DNA from: Rikenellaceae bacterium
GTDB taxonomy: Bacteria; Bacteroidota; Bacteroidia; Bacteroidales; UBA932
Assembly (NCBI GenBank): GCA_900769885.1
Contig: CAAGIG010000042.1
Location: forward strand, 1 to 13,021
Direction: 5' to 3'
DNA: 13,021 nt
Shown here: positions 6,678-13,021 of the stretch, piece after piece
Layout of the letters: every line of letters begins with the position of its first letter
How positions within the stretch are numbered: position 1 is the first letter of the stretch
The notes under the pieces: model-generated
Seen by the model: the letters and a program-made list of their open reading frames with translations, nothing else
The model's database searches: none
What the model was told of the DNA's origin: nothing
Translations under genes and position numbers: made by a program

Positions 6678-8661
6678 TCAGATGGGCAACAATCCTAATC
6701 AATTTAATCCACCCAAGGGGCCAAATGAGCCTCAACAAGGGCCTCGCAAACCTCAGATGAGAAGGAGGGGAAGCTATATTTGGATTATCTACCTTATCTT
6801 TACCGGGGCTCTATTCTATTTGATTTCTACAAATTCAGGATCAAATCCTAAAAACACACAATGGTTTGAAGTCAAAGAGAAGATGATTCCTCAGGGAGAT
6901 GTAGAAAAAATCACATTTATATCAAATCTTCATAAAGCAGAGGTTTTCATCAAGAAAGACTCTCTTTCGAAATATGTGAACAAATATTTCTCGGGCAAGG
7001 CTCCCAAGTCTGGTCCTCATTTCATTTTCCAGGTTTCCGAGAACTTCAATCCAGAGGAAGAGTTTGAAAAAGCTCGTCTGCAGCTTCCTGTGGATAACAG
7101 GTTTACATTCAACACAGAGGAAAGAAAAGACTACCTTGGTACAATCCTCGAATGGTTATTGTTCCCTATGCTGATGTTTGGTCTGCTTTGGTTCCTGATG
7201 TTCCGTCCTATGCAGAAAGGTATGGGTGGAAATGGTGGAGGTGGCGGCATTTTCAATGTCGGAAAATCTCAGGCCAAACTATACGAAAAGGATAATAATG
7301 TGAGAGTTACCTTTAAAGATGTAGCAGGTCTGGAAGAGGCCAAAGTGGAGGTGATGGAGATTGTCGATTTCCTTAAAAATCCTCAAAAATATACCGCATT
7401 GGGTGGTAAAATTCCTAAGGGAGCACTCCTTGTAGGGCCTCCAGGTACAGGTAAAACCTTGTTGGCAAAAGCTGTTGCTGGAGAGGCAAATGTACCTTTC
7501 TTCTCTATCTCCGGTTCTGACTTTGTAGAGATGTTTGTCGGTGTGGGTGCTTCTCGTGTGAGAGACCTTTTCAAACAGGCAAAAGAGAAGGCTCCCTGTA
7601 TCGTATTCATTGATGAGATCGATGCAGTAGGTAGAGCCCGCAGCAAAAATGTAGGTTTCTCCTCAAACGATGAAAGGGAAAATACATTGAACCAGCTTTT
7701 GACCGAGATGGATGGTTTCGGCACAAACTCAGGGGTGATTATCCTTGCGGCAACCAACCGTGCTGATATCCTTGACAAGGCACTTATGAGAGCAGGACGC
7801 TTTGACCGTCAGATTCACGTGGACCTTCCTGAACAAAAAGAGAGACTTGAGATTTTCAAAGTACACTGCGCAAAATTGAAACTCACCGAGGGTTTTGATA
7901 TTGAGTTTCTGGCAAAACAGACTCCTGGCTTTTCAGGTGCAGATATTGCAAATGTTTGTAATGAGGCTGCCCTTATCGCTGCCAGAAAAAATAAGAGTGC
8001 TATTGAGAAACAAGATTTTCTCGATGCCATCGACAGAATTGTAGGTGGTCTGGAAAGAAGAAGCAAAATCATTTCTCCCCAGGAAAAGAGAACTATCGCT
8101 TTCCACGAAGCGGGACATGCAACAGTGAGCTGGTTGCTTCCTAATGCAAACCCTCTTTTGAAAGTGACCATTATACCACGCGGAAGTGCCCTTGGTGCTG
8201 CCTGGTATCTCCCTGAAGAACGCCAGATTACCACAACAGAACAGATGATGGATGAGATGGCTGCAACTCTTGGTGGCAGAGCTGCTGAAGAGATTATCAA
8301 CGGAAGAATTTCCACAGGTGCTTTGAGCGATTTGGAAAAAGTGACCAAACAGGCATACGCAATGGTTACATACTTCGGTATGAGTGACAAAGTAGGTAAT
8401 ATCTCTTTCTACGATTCTACCGGAAGCAATGGTTATTCAGTAGGTAAACCTTACAGTGAGAAAACCGCTGAACTTATTGATACTGAAGCTAAAGAATTCA
8501 TTGAATCGGCTCATAATAAAGCTTTGGAAGTTTTGAGGGAGAATATGGATGGCTTTGTCCGCCTTGCAGAGCTGCTTCTGGAGAAAGAGGTTATTTTCTC
8601 TGAAGACCTTGAAAATATTTTTGGAAAACGTAAAGGAGAAAAGCAATGCGAAATTTCTTAA
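6667..8661 (+). CDS. ftsH: ATP-dependent zinc metalloprotease FtsH
   Basis: FtsH is a hexameric inner-membrane AAA+ protease that degrades unassembled membrane proteins and short-lived regulators. I chose the ATG at 6667 (664 aa), which overlaps rsfS by 11 bp; an ATG at 6682, 4 bp after the rsfS stop, is a close alternative. Numbering from 6667, a Pro/Asn/Gln-rich cytosolic tail (1-35) precedes membrane segment 1 (37-55). A periplasmic domain (about 57-157), membrane segment 2 (160-179) and a Gly-rich linker (185-196) follow. The AAA+ domain has Walker A GPPGTGKT (257-264), pore-loop F286, Walker B FIDEID (314-319) and a second-region-of-homology arginine in RAGRFD. The peptidase has HEAGH (480-484) with H480, H484 and the third zinc ligand D555 in ALSDLE. 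The substrate loop AAWYLPEERQ is Bacteroidota-like. All catalytic residues are intact. Confidence 0.97.
   Translation: MKNNQMGNNPNQFNPPKGPNEPQQGPRKPQMRRRGSYIWIIYLIFTGALFYLISTNSGSNPKNTQWFEVKEKMIPQGDVEKITFISNLHKAEVFIKKDSLSKYVNKYFSGKAPKSGPHFIFQVSENFNPEEEFEKARLQLPVDNRFTFNTEERKDYLGTILEWLLFPMLMFGLLWFLMFRPMQKGMGGNGGGGGIFNVGKSQAKLYEKDNNVRVTFKDVAGLEEAKVEVMEIVDFLKNPQKYTALGGKIPKGALLVGPPGTGKTLLAKAVAGEANVPFFSISGSDFVEMFVGVGASRVRDLFKQAKEKAPCIVFIDEIDAVGRARSKNVGFSSNDERENTLNQLLTEMDGFGTNSGVIILAATNRADILDKALMRAGRFDRQIHVDLPEQKERLEIFKVHCAKLKLTEGFDIEFLAKQTPGFSGADIANVCNEAALIAARKNKSAIEKQDFLDAIDRIVGGLERRSKIISPQEKRTIAFHEAGHATVSWLLPNANPLLKVTIIPRGSALGAAWYLPEERQITTTEQMMDEMAATLGGRAAEEIINGRISTGALSDLEKVTKQAYAMVTYFGMSDKVGNISFYDSTGSNGYSVGKPYSEKTAELIDTEAKEFIESAHNKALEVLRENMDGFVRLAELLLEKEVIFSEDLENIFGKRKGEKQCEIS
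8632..8638 (+). promoter_or_regulatory. Strong Shine-Dalgarno sequence for cdsA, inside ftsH
   Basis: AAAGGAG ends 7 nt before the cdsA ATG at 8646. This is near-optimal spacing and it fixes that start even though it lies within the ftsH coding sequence. Most other starts in this window lack a recognisable Shine-Dalgarno sequence, as usual in Bacteroidota, so this one stands out. The same bases code for Lys-Gly-Glu in the FtsH tail, so part of the match may reflect coding. Confidence 0.6.
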
Positions 8662-9473
8662 CCAGAACTGCCAGCGCAATAGTTTTTGCCGCTCTGTTTT
8701 TAGCAGGTTTGCTATGGCATCCGATAGCATTTGGAGTAATTTTCTCATTTGTTATAGCAGTGATGAGTTTTGAATATCTTAGAATTACCTTGGGCAAGAG
8801 AGAAATTGTCGCCCAGGTAATTTCTGTTTTTACAAATCTGCTCCTTTTTGCTCTGTTCTTCCTTATGGAGGGGTATGGATTGAACCCAAAATGGCTTTTG
8901 ACACTTCCTGTACTCATTTCATTGATTATTCTGAGTGCCCTTTACTGCAAAGATGAGAATGGATACAAATCCCTCCCCTTTGCACTCACCTCCATTATCT
9001 ATATCAGTCTCCCTTTTGCACTGACAAACTTCATTGTTTTTGGTTCAAATGGAGAATTTAATGGATTGATACTCCTTTGCATAATGATTATTATCTGGGC
9101 TTCTGATGTCGGAGCTTACCTTTTTGGTATTGCCTTTGGTCAGAAAAATGGTCATAAATTATTCCCATCCATCTCTCCCAAGAAGTCTTGGGAAGGATAC
9201 TGGGGCGGACTATTACTCTCATTAGCAGCAGGATACGCACTATACGCCTTAAACTTTATCCAATATGAACTGATTCACGTCATTATCATTTCGCTGATTA
9301 TAAATGTAACAAGTACATTTGGAGATTTGGCAGAGTCACAATTAAAACGTAATTTTGGAGTTAAAGATTCAGGAAAGATAATGCCCGGTCACGGCGGACT
9401 TTTGGATCGCTTTGACGGAGCACTTTTCGCTTTTCCTGCAACTGTAGCCTATATTATTATAACAACTATCTAA
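8646..9473 (+). CDS. cdsA: Phosphatidate cytidylyltransferase (CDP-diglyceride synthase)
   Basis: CdsA makes CDP-diacylglycerol from phosphatidic acid and CTP in the inner membrane, the branch point for phosphatidylethanolamine and acidic phospholipids. The 275-aa product is almost wholly hydrophobic with about eight membrane segments. The family signature is complete at 231-257: SQLKR, then KDSGKIMPGHGGLLDRFD. The conserved SPKKSWEG is at 177-184 and the metal-binding IWASDVGAY is at 150-158. The start overlaps the end of ftsH by 16 bp, with a strong ribosome-binding site ahead of it, so the two are probably translationally coupled. psd follows 12 bp later. The assignment is secure. Confidence 0.97.
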   Translation: MRNFLTRTASAIVFAALFLAGLLWHPIAFGVIFSFVIAVMSFEYLRITLGKREIVAQVISVFTNLLLFALFFLMEGYGLNPKWLLTLPVLISLIILSALYCKDENGYKSLPFALTSIIYISLPFALTNFIVFGSNGEFNGLILLCIMIIIWASDVGAYLFGIAFGQKNGHKLFPSISPKKSWEGYWGGLLLSLAAGYALYALNFIQYELIHVIIISLIINVTSTFGDLAESQLKRNFGVKDSGKIMPGHGGLLDRFDGALFAFPATVAYIIITTI

Positions 9474-9485
9474 AAAATACCGATT

Positions 9486-10151
9486 ATGCGTATTCACAAA
9501 GAAGGGAATCTGATTATTCTAACCTCCGTTCTATTTGCCGCAGTCATTGCCGGCTCACTTTTTTATTTTAACGGTGTCAATGTATGGACTTGCATCGTAA
9601 GTGCAATTCCTATCATTTTTGCAATATTTTTCATTGCATTTTTCAGAGACCCCGTAAGACATCCGGTCGGAGACTCCCATAAAGTTACTGCTCCAGCCGA
9701 TGGTAAAATTGTAATTATCAAAGAAGTTGAAGAAAACGAGTACTTCCACGACAGAAGACTTCAGGTCTCTATCTTTATGTCTTTCTTCAATGTTCATATA
9801 AATTGGGCACCTATTTCGGGTATCATATCATTTTTCAGATATCACCCAGGAAATTATCTTGCAGCCTGGCATCCAAAATCATCCACAAAAAATGAAAGGA
9901 CCACTATTGTCCTTAAAAATGAGGATGGTACTGAGGTTTTGTGCCGACAGATTGCAGGGCTGGTTGCCAGAAGGGTTGTTTGTTATGCAGAATACGAAAA
10001 ACCTTTCAAAGCAGGAGAACAGATTGGCTTTATCAAATTTGGTTCACGTGCCGATTTGTTCCTTCCATTAGACACTAAAATTAATGTAAAAATAGGCGAT
10101 AAAGTTGTTGGAAGTGAGACTATTGTTGCCGAATTAACAAAAAGAGGATAA
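9486..10151 (+). CDS. psd: Phosphatidylserine decarboxylase, short (PSD-A like) form
   Basis: Psd decarboxylates phosphatidylserine to phosphatidylethanolamine, the main lipid of these membranes. It is a pyruvoyl enzyme that cuts itself. The 221-aa size fits the short family. Two closely spaced N-terminal hydrophobic segments (about 8-28 and 33-53) anchor it in the membrane. The catalytic Asp is D72 in APADG, the His is H104 in FNVHIN, and the self-cleavage site is in KFGSRADLF between G186 and S187, where S187 becomes the pyruvoyl group. The gene follows cdsA closely. pssA, which makes its substrate and is often adjacent, is not in this window. The stop and the next start share one base (TAATG). 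Confidence 0.96.
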   Translation: MRIHKEGNLIILTSVLFAAVIAGSLFYFNGVNVWTCIVSAIPIIFAIFFIAFFRDPVRHPVGDSHKVTAPADGKIVIIKEVEENEYFHDRRLQVSIFMSFFNVHINWAPISGIISFFRYHPGNYLAAWHPKSSTKNERTTIVLKNEDGTEVLCRQIAGLVARRVVCYAEYEKPFKAGEQIGFIKFGSRADLFLPLDTKINVKIGDKVVGSETIVAELTKRG

Positions 10152-11497
10152 TGAAACAATACTACGCAGAAAACAAACAGAGATTTTTGGATGAATTGTT
10201 CGAAATTCTTAGAATTCCTTCGATAAGTTCATCTACAGCACACAAAGATGATATGTTCAGATGTGCTGAAAAACTTACAGAACTACTTAAAGCAGCGGGT
10301 GCTGACAAAGCAGATGTTTTCCCTACAACAGGACATCCTGTAGTTTATGGAGAGAAGATTATCGACCCTTCATTGAAGACAATCCTTGTTTATGGTCACT
10401 ACGATGTCCAGCCTGTTGACCCTATTGAACTTTGGCACTCAGATCCATTCCAACCCGAAATTCGCAATGAGGCTATCTACGCAAGAGGTGCAAATGATGA
10501 CAAAGGTCAGCTGTTTATGCACATCAAAGCATTTGAGTACATTGTAAAAAAAGGACTTCAAAGACACAATATCAAATTTATCCTTGAAGGTGAAGAGGAA
10601 ATCGGTTCTCCAAGCCTTGCAAAATGGGCTGAAGAGCACAAAGAGATGCTCAAATGTGACATTATGCTCGTTTCCGACACTACTATGATTGGAGAAAAGA
10701 CTCCTTCTATCAACTGCGGTATGAGAGGTCTTTCTTATATGGAACTTGAAGTGGACGGACCTAACAAAGACCTTCACTCAGGTCACTACGGCGGAGCTGT
10801 GGTCAATCCACTCAACGCCCTATGTACCATTGTCGACAGACTTATCGATGCCGATGGCCGCATCACTATCAAAGGTTTCTACGATGACGTAGTGGAACTT
10901 TCTGCTGAAGACAGGGCAATGTTGGCAAAAGCTCCTTTCGATGCAAAAGAATATAACGAATTCCTTGATATTGATGATGTTAATGGTGAAAAAGGATATT
11001 CTACACCAGAGAGAACAGGTATCCGTCCAAGCCTTGATGTAAATGGTATTTGGGGAGGTTTTACCGGAGAAGGTGCAAAAACCGTTCTTCCTTCAAAAGC
11101 TTACGCAAAAATCTCTATGAGACTGGTTCCCAATCAAAACTGGAGAAAAATCAGCCAGTTGTTTGAGGAACATATCAAAACTATCACCCCTAAAGGTGTA
11201 AGGGTAAAAGTAACAACTCACCACGGCGGTAACGGCTTCCTGATTCCAATCTCGTCTGATGCTTACAAAGCTGCGGCAAGAGCTATCGGAGAGGTTTATG
11301 GTATCGAGCCTGTTCCCAGCAGAGGTGGTGGTTCAATCCCTGTTCTGGCAGAAATGCAGCAGATTCTTGGAGTTGATCCCCTGCTTATCGGTTTTGGTCT
11401 TGAAAGAGATACAATCCACTCACCTAATGAAAGTTACCTTTTGTCTCAATTTGAAAAAGGTATGGAATCGATTGCACTATTTTATAAATACTACTAA
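10151..11497 (+). CDS. M20-family di-zinc dipeptidase (CNDP/carnosinase-like)
   Basis: This is a cytosolic metallopeptidase of 448 aa in the M20 dipeptidase branch related to CNDP non-specific dipeptidases. Metal and catalytic residues are H83 and D85 in YGHYDVQP, bridging D116 in RGANDDKG, E148-E149 in EGEEEIGS, D176 in VSDTT and H423 in TIHSPNE. H209 in DLHSGHYGG marks the dimerisation domain and would complete the partner's active site. It differs clearly from the PepD-type enzyme at 3437-4873 in its motifs and domain layout. One-base TAATG overlaps join it to psd upstream and pyrF downstream, so all three are probably translated from one message. There is no signal peptide. Substrate specificity is unknown, and succinyl-diaminopimelate desuccinylase (DapE) is unlikely given the CNDP-like motifs. 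Confidence 0.9.
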   Translation: MKQYYAENKQRFLDELFEILRIPSISSSTAHKDDMFRCAEKLTELLKAAGADKADVFPTTGHPVVYGEKIIDPSLKTILVYGHYDVQPVDPIELWHSDPFQPEIRNEAIYARGANDDKGQLFMHIKAFEYIVKKGLQRHNIKFILEGEEEIGSPSLAKWAEEHKEMLKCDIMLVSDTTMIGEKTPSINCGMRGLSYMELEVDGPNKDLHSGHYGGAVVNPLNALCTIVDRLIDADGRITIKGFYDDVVELSAEDRAMLAKAPFDAKEYNEFLDIDDVNGEKGYSTPERTGIRPSLDVNGIWGGFTGEGAKTVLPSKAYAKISMRLVPNQNWRKISQLFEEHIKTITPKGVRVKVTTHHGGNGFLIPISSDAYKAAARAIGEVYGIEPVPSRGGGSIPVLAEMQQILGVDPLLIGFGLERDTIHSPNESYLLSQFEKGMESIALFYKYY

Positions 11498-12327
11498 TGA
11501 ACTACACCGAACTATACCAGCAGATCCAGAAAAAAGGTTCATTCCTTTGTGTTGGTCTTGATACCGATATAAATAAGATTCCCTCACATTTGAGAGAATT
11601 GCCTGAACCATTGTTTGAGTTCAACAAAGCTATCATCGATGCCACTGCACCTTATTGTATTGCATACAAACCAAATGCTGCTTTTTATGAGGCAGATGGT
11701 GCACAGGGATGGTTGCAACTTGAAAAAACAGTAAAATACATTAAGGAGAACTATCCTGAGATTATGATTATACTGGATGCAAAACGTGGAGATATCGGCA
11801 ATACTGCCGGTCTCTACGCCCGCGCATTCTTTGAAAAAATGGATGTTGATGCTGTTACCCTTGCTCCATATATGGGTAGCGATTCTATTTCTCCATTTTT
11901 GAAATATGAAGGCAAATGGAGTGTCGTTCTTGCTCTTACTTCCAATGCTTCTGCTGAAGAGTTTGAGACATTGGAATATAATGGAACCCCTCTGTTTGAG
12001 ACAGTTATCAGAAAGAATATCAGTTATGTAGATGAGAAATTCGGTGATTCACGCGAAAGATTGATGTTCGTTGTAGGTGCTACCCGCCCCGAGAAACTGG
12101 CAGAAATCAGAGAATATTGCCCCGACAATTTCCTTCTTGTTCCCGGAGTTGGCGCACAAGGCGGCTCATTGGAAGAGGTGGCCCGCTACGGACTTAACTC
12201 TCACTGCGGACTTATTGTAAACTCATCAAGGGCAATAATCTACGCCTCAACAGGAGAAGACTTTGCCCAAGTAGCAGGTATCAAAGCCAAAGAGATGGCT
12301 GATGATATGAGAAAACTTTTAGATTAA
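11497..12327 (+). CDS. pyrF: Orotidine 5'-phosphate decarboxylase (type 2)
   Basis: PyrF converts orotidine monophosphate to UMP, the last step of de novo pyrimidine synthesis. At 276 aa it belongs to the longer type 2 family rather than the 230-aa E. coli type. The catalytic core DAKRGDIGNT spans 94-103, with D94, K96 and D99 as the Asp-Lys-Asp array. K58 in AYKPN, the phosphate loop PGVGAQGG (216-223) and NSSRAIIYAS (242-251) are all present. It is joined to the M20 peptidase by a TAATG overlap and is the last gene of the operon. Its stop overlaps the end of convergent clpX by 9 bp, with no clear intrinsic terminator nearby. Confidence 0.97.
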   Translation: MNYTELYQQIQKKGSFLCVGLDTDINKIPSHLRELPEPLFEFNKAIIDATAPYCIAYKPNAAFYEADGAQGWLQLEKTVKYIKENYPEIMIILDAKRGDIGNTAGLYARAFFEKMDVDAVTLAPYMGSDSISPFLKYEGKWSVVLALTSNASAEEFETLEYNGTPLFETVIRKNISYVDEKFGDSRERLMFVVGATRPEKLAEIREYCPDNFLLVPGVGAQGGSLEEVARYGLNSHCGLIVNSSRAIIYASTGEDFAQVAGIKAKEMADDMRKLLD

Positions 12328-13021
12328 TGTGGATGTGATATTGCTGACTTTATCTTTAGCAAAATCCAAATCTATAACAACTTCTTTAATGCTTGATCCA
12401 GGTGTTTCATACATAGGGTCAAGCATTATTGCTTCACAGATGGAACGAAGTCCGCGTGCCCCCAATTTGTATCTTAACGCTGTATCAACAATAAACTCCA
12501 ATACATCACTGTTGATGGTCAATTTGACCCCTTCCATCTCGAAAAGTTTTTCGTATTGTTTGACAAGGGCATTTTTAGGTTCCACCAAAATTCTTAGAAG
12601 AGCCTCTTTGTCAAGGGGATTCAAATATGTCACAACAGGCATACGACCTACAATTTCGGGAATCAGACCGTATGAACGCAAATCCTGAGGAGCGATATAC
12701 TTCAAAAGGTTTTCTTTGTCTATTTTGTTGGTTTTGGCAGATGCGCCATATCCCACTACAGAAGTGTTAAGTCTTTGGGCAATCTTCTTTTCAATTCCTT
12801 CAAATGCACCTCCACAGATAAATAGAATATTTGTGGTATTGACTGCAATCATCTTCTGGTCAGGGTGCTTTCTTCCCCCTTGTGGTGGAACATTCACAAT
12901 TGTTCCTTCAAGAAGTTTAAGCATTGCCTGCTGAACACCTTCCCCTGAGACATCTCTGGTAATCGAAGGATTTTCAGATTTTCTTGTAATCTTATCAATC
13001 TCATCAATATAGATAATTCCG
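12319..13021 (-). CDS. clpX: ATP-dependent Clp protease ATP-binding subunit ClpX, C-terminal part
   Basis: ClpX unfolds substrates and feeds them to ClpP. The window holds the last 233 codons or so of an expected length near 410; the frame stays open to the window end, so the zinc-binding domain and Walker A lie outside. The first visible residues are the Walker B block GIIYIDEIDKITRKSENPS. Next come the sensor stretch GVQQAMLKLLEGT, the RKH pore loop in PQGGRKHPDQ, ILFICGGAFEG, the ClpP-docking loop region as VGYGA, the arginine-finger region LIPEIVGRMPVV and sensor II GARGLRSICEA. Numbering from an internal Met (12924) would make a false short protein. The gene is convergent with pyrF and overlaps its stop. 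Confidence 0.97.
   Translation of the reverse strand, partial: GIIYIDEIDKITRKSENPSITRDVSGEGVQQAMLKLLEGTIVNVPPQGGRKHPDQKMIAVNTTNILFICGGAFEGIEKKIAQRLNTSVVGYGASAKTNKIDKENLLKYIAPQDLRSYGLIPEIVGRMPVVTYLNPLDKEALLRILVEPKNALVKQYEKLFEMEGVKLTINSDVLEFIVDTALRYKLGARGLRSICEAIMLDPMYETPGSSIKEVVIDLDFAKDKVSNITSTLI
12388..12427. repeat. 12-bp inverted repeat (hairpin) within clpX near the pyrF end
   Basis: AATGCTTGATCC (12388-12399) and GGGTCAAGCATT (12416-12427) pair over 12 positions with a single G-U wobble, leaving a 16-nt loop. It lies 61 bp past the pyrF stop. There is no T-run after either arm on either strand, so it is not a standard intrinsic terminator. On the minus strand it encodes the stretch MLDPMYETPGSSI of ClpX. 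Confidence 0.6.

Noticed and set aside
7089..7097. Exact DnaA box TGTGGATAA on the plus strand
   Set aside because: It is a single copy inside ftsH, explained by the codons for Pro-Val-Asp-Asn. With no cluster or AT-rich unwinding region, it is not evidence for an origin.
7815..8390. Long minus-strand open frame (191 codons) within ftsH
   Set aside because: It is fully antisense to conserved FtsH peptidase codons, is rich in Ser, Leu and Arg, and has no recognisable domain. The same holds for the antisense frames in pepD (3520-4002, 4091-4639) and in the MCE gene (1205-1636).
12341..12362. TTGCT/AGCAA stem just after pyrF as a terminator
   Set aside because: It is a five-pair stem with no U-run on either strand.
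12319..12924. A short 201-aa protein starting at the ATG at 12924
   Set aside because: The frame continues upstream to the window end through an intact ClpX Walker B block, so this Met is internal to a partial clpX.

Overview
This 13 kb window is a metagenome-style contig end from a member of the Bacteroidota, most likely the order Bacteroidales. The evidence is the DnaA and FtsH sequence style (KNHAT in DnaA domain IV, RAGRFD and AAWYLPEERQ in FtsH), the rsfS-ftsH-cdsA gene order, a Bacteroidota-type amidase with a helical insertion followed by an MCE protein, scarce Shine-Dalgarno sequences, and a TAnnTTTG-type promoter box. Codon use and composition look uniform and moderately AT-rich. I see no sign of recent transfer, and no mobile element, RNA gene or CRISPR array. 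I could not assign a genus.

Layout: bases 1-21 are the 3' end of the Illumina TruSeq read-2 adapter, not genome. They are fused to a 5'-truncated N-acetylmuramoyl-L-alanine amidase gene that overlaps an MCE/MlaD lipid-transport gene by ATGA. A 180-bp homopolymer-rich spacer leads into dnaA, an aminoacyl-histidine dipeptidase (pepD-like, M20C) and rpe, all on the plus strand. That group appears to end at a strong intrinsic terminator lying inside the 3' end of the convergent biotin ligase gene (birA). birA is divergent from a tightly packed plus-strand operon: rsfS, ftsH, cdsA, psd, a second M20 dipeptidase and pyrF. Most junctions in this operon overlap by 1-16 bp. The window closes with the C-terminal half of clpX on the minus strand, overlapping the end of pyrF by 9 bp.

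How the genes fit together: nearly everything is core housekeeping. It covers envelope remodelling and lipid traffic (amidase, MCE), replication initiation (DnaA), ribosome dormancy (RsfS), AAA+ proteolysis (FtsH, ClpX), phospholipid synthesis (CdsA, Psd), pyrimidine and pentose metabolism (PyrF, Rpe), biotin attachment (BirA) and dipeptide hydrolysis (two unrelated-subfamily M20 enzymes). CdsA consumes CTP and PyrF makes its precursor UMP, which is at most a loose metabolic link.

I found no previously undescribed system. The points worth a second look are the adapter artefact and the chimeric reading frame it creates, the terminator coded antisense inside birA, a 12-bp hairpin inside clpX near the end of pyrF, the VGY loop in ClpX at the ClpP-docking position, and the overlapping gene junctions.
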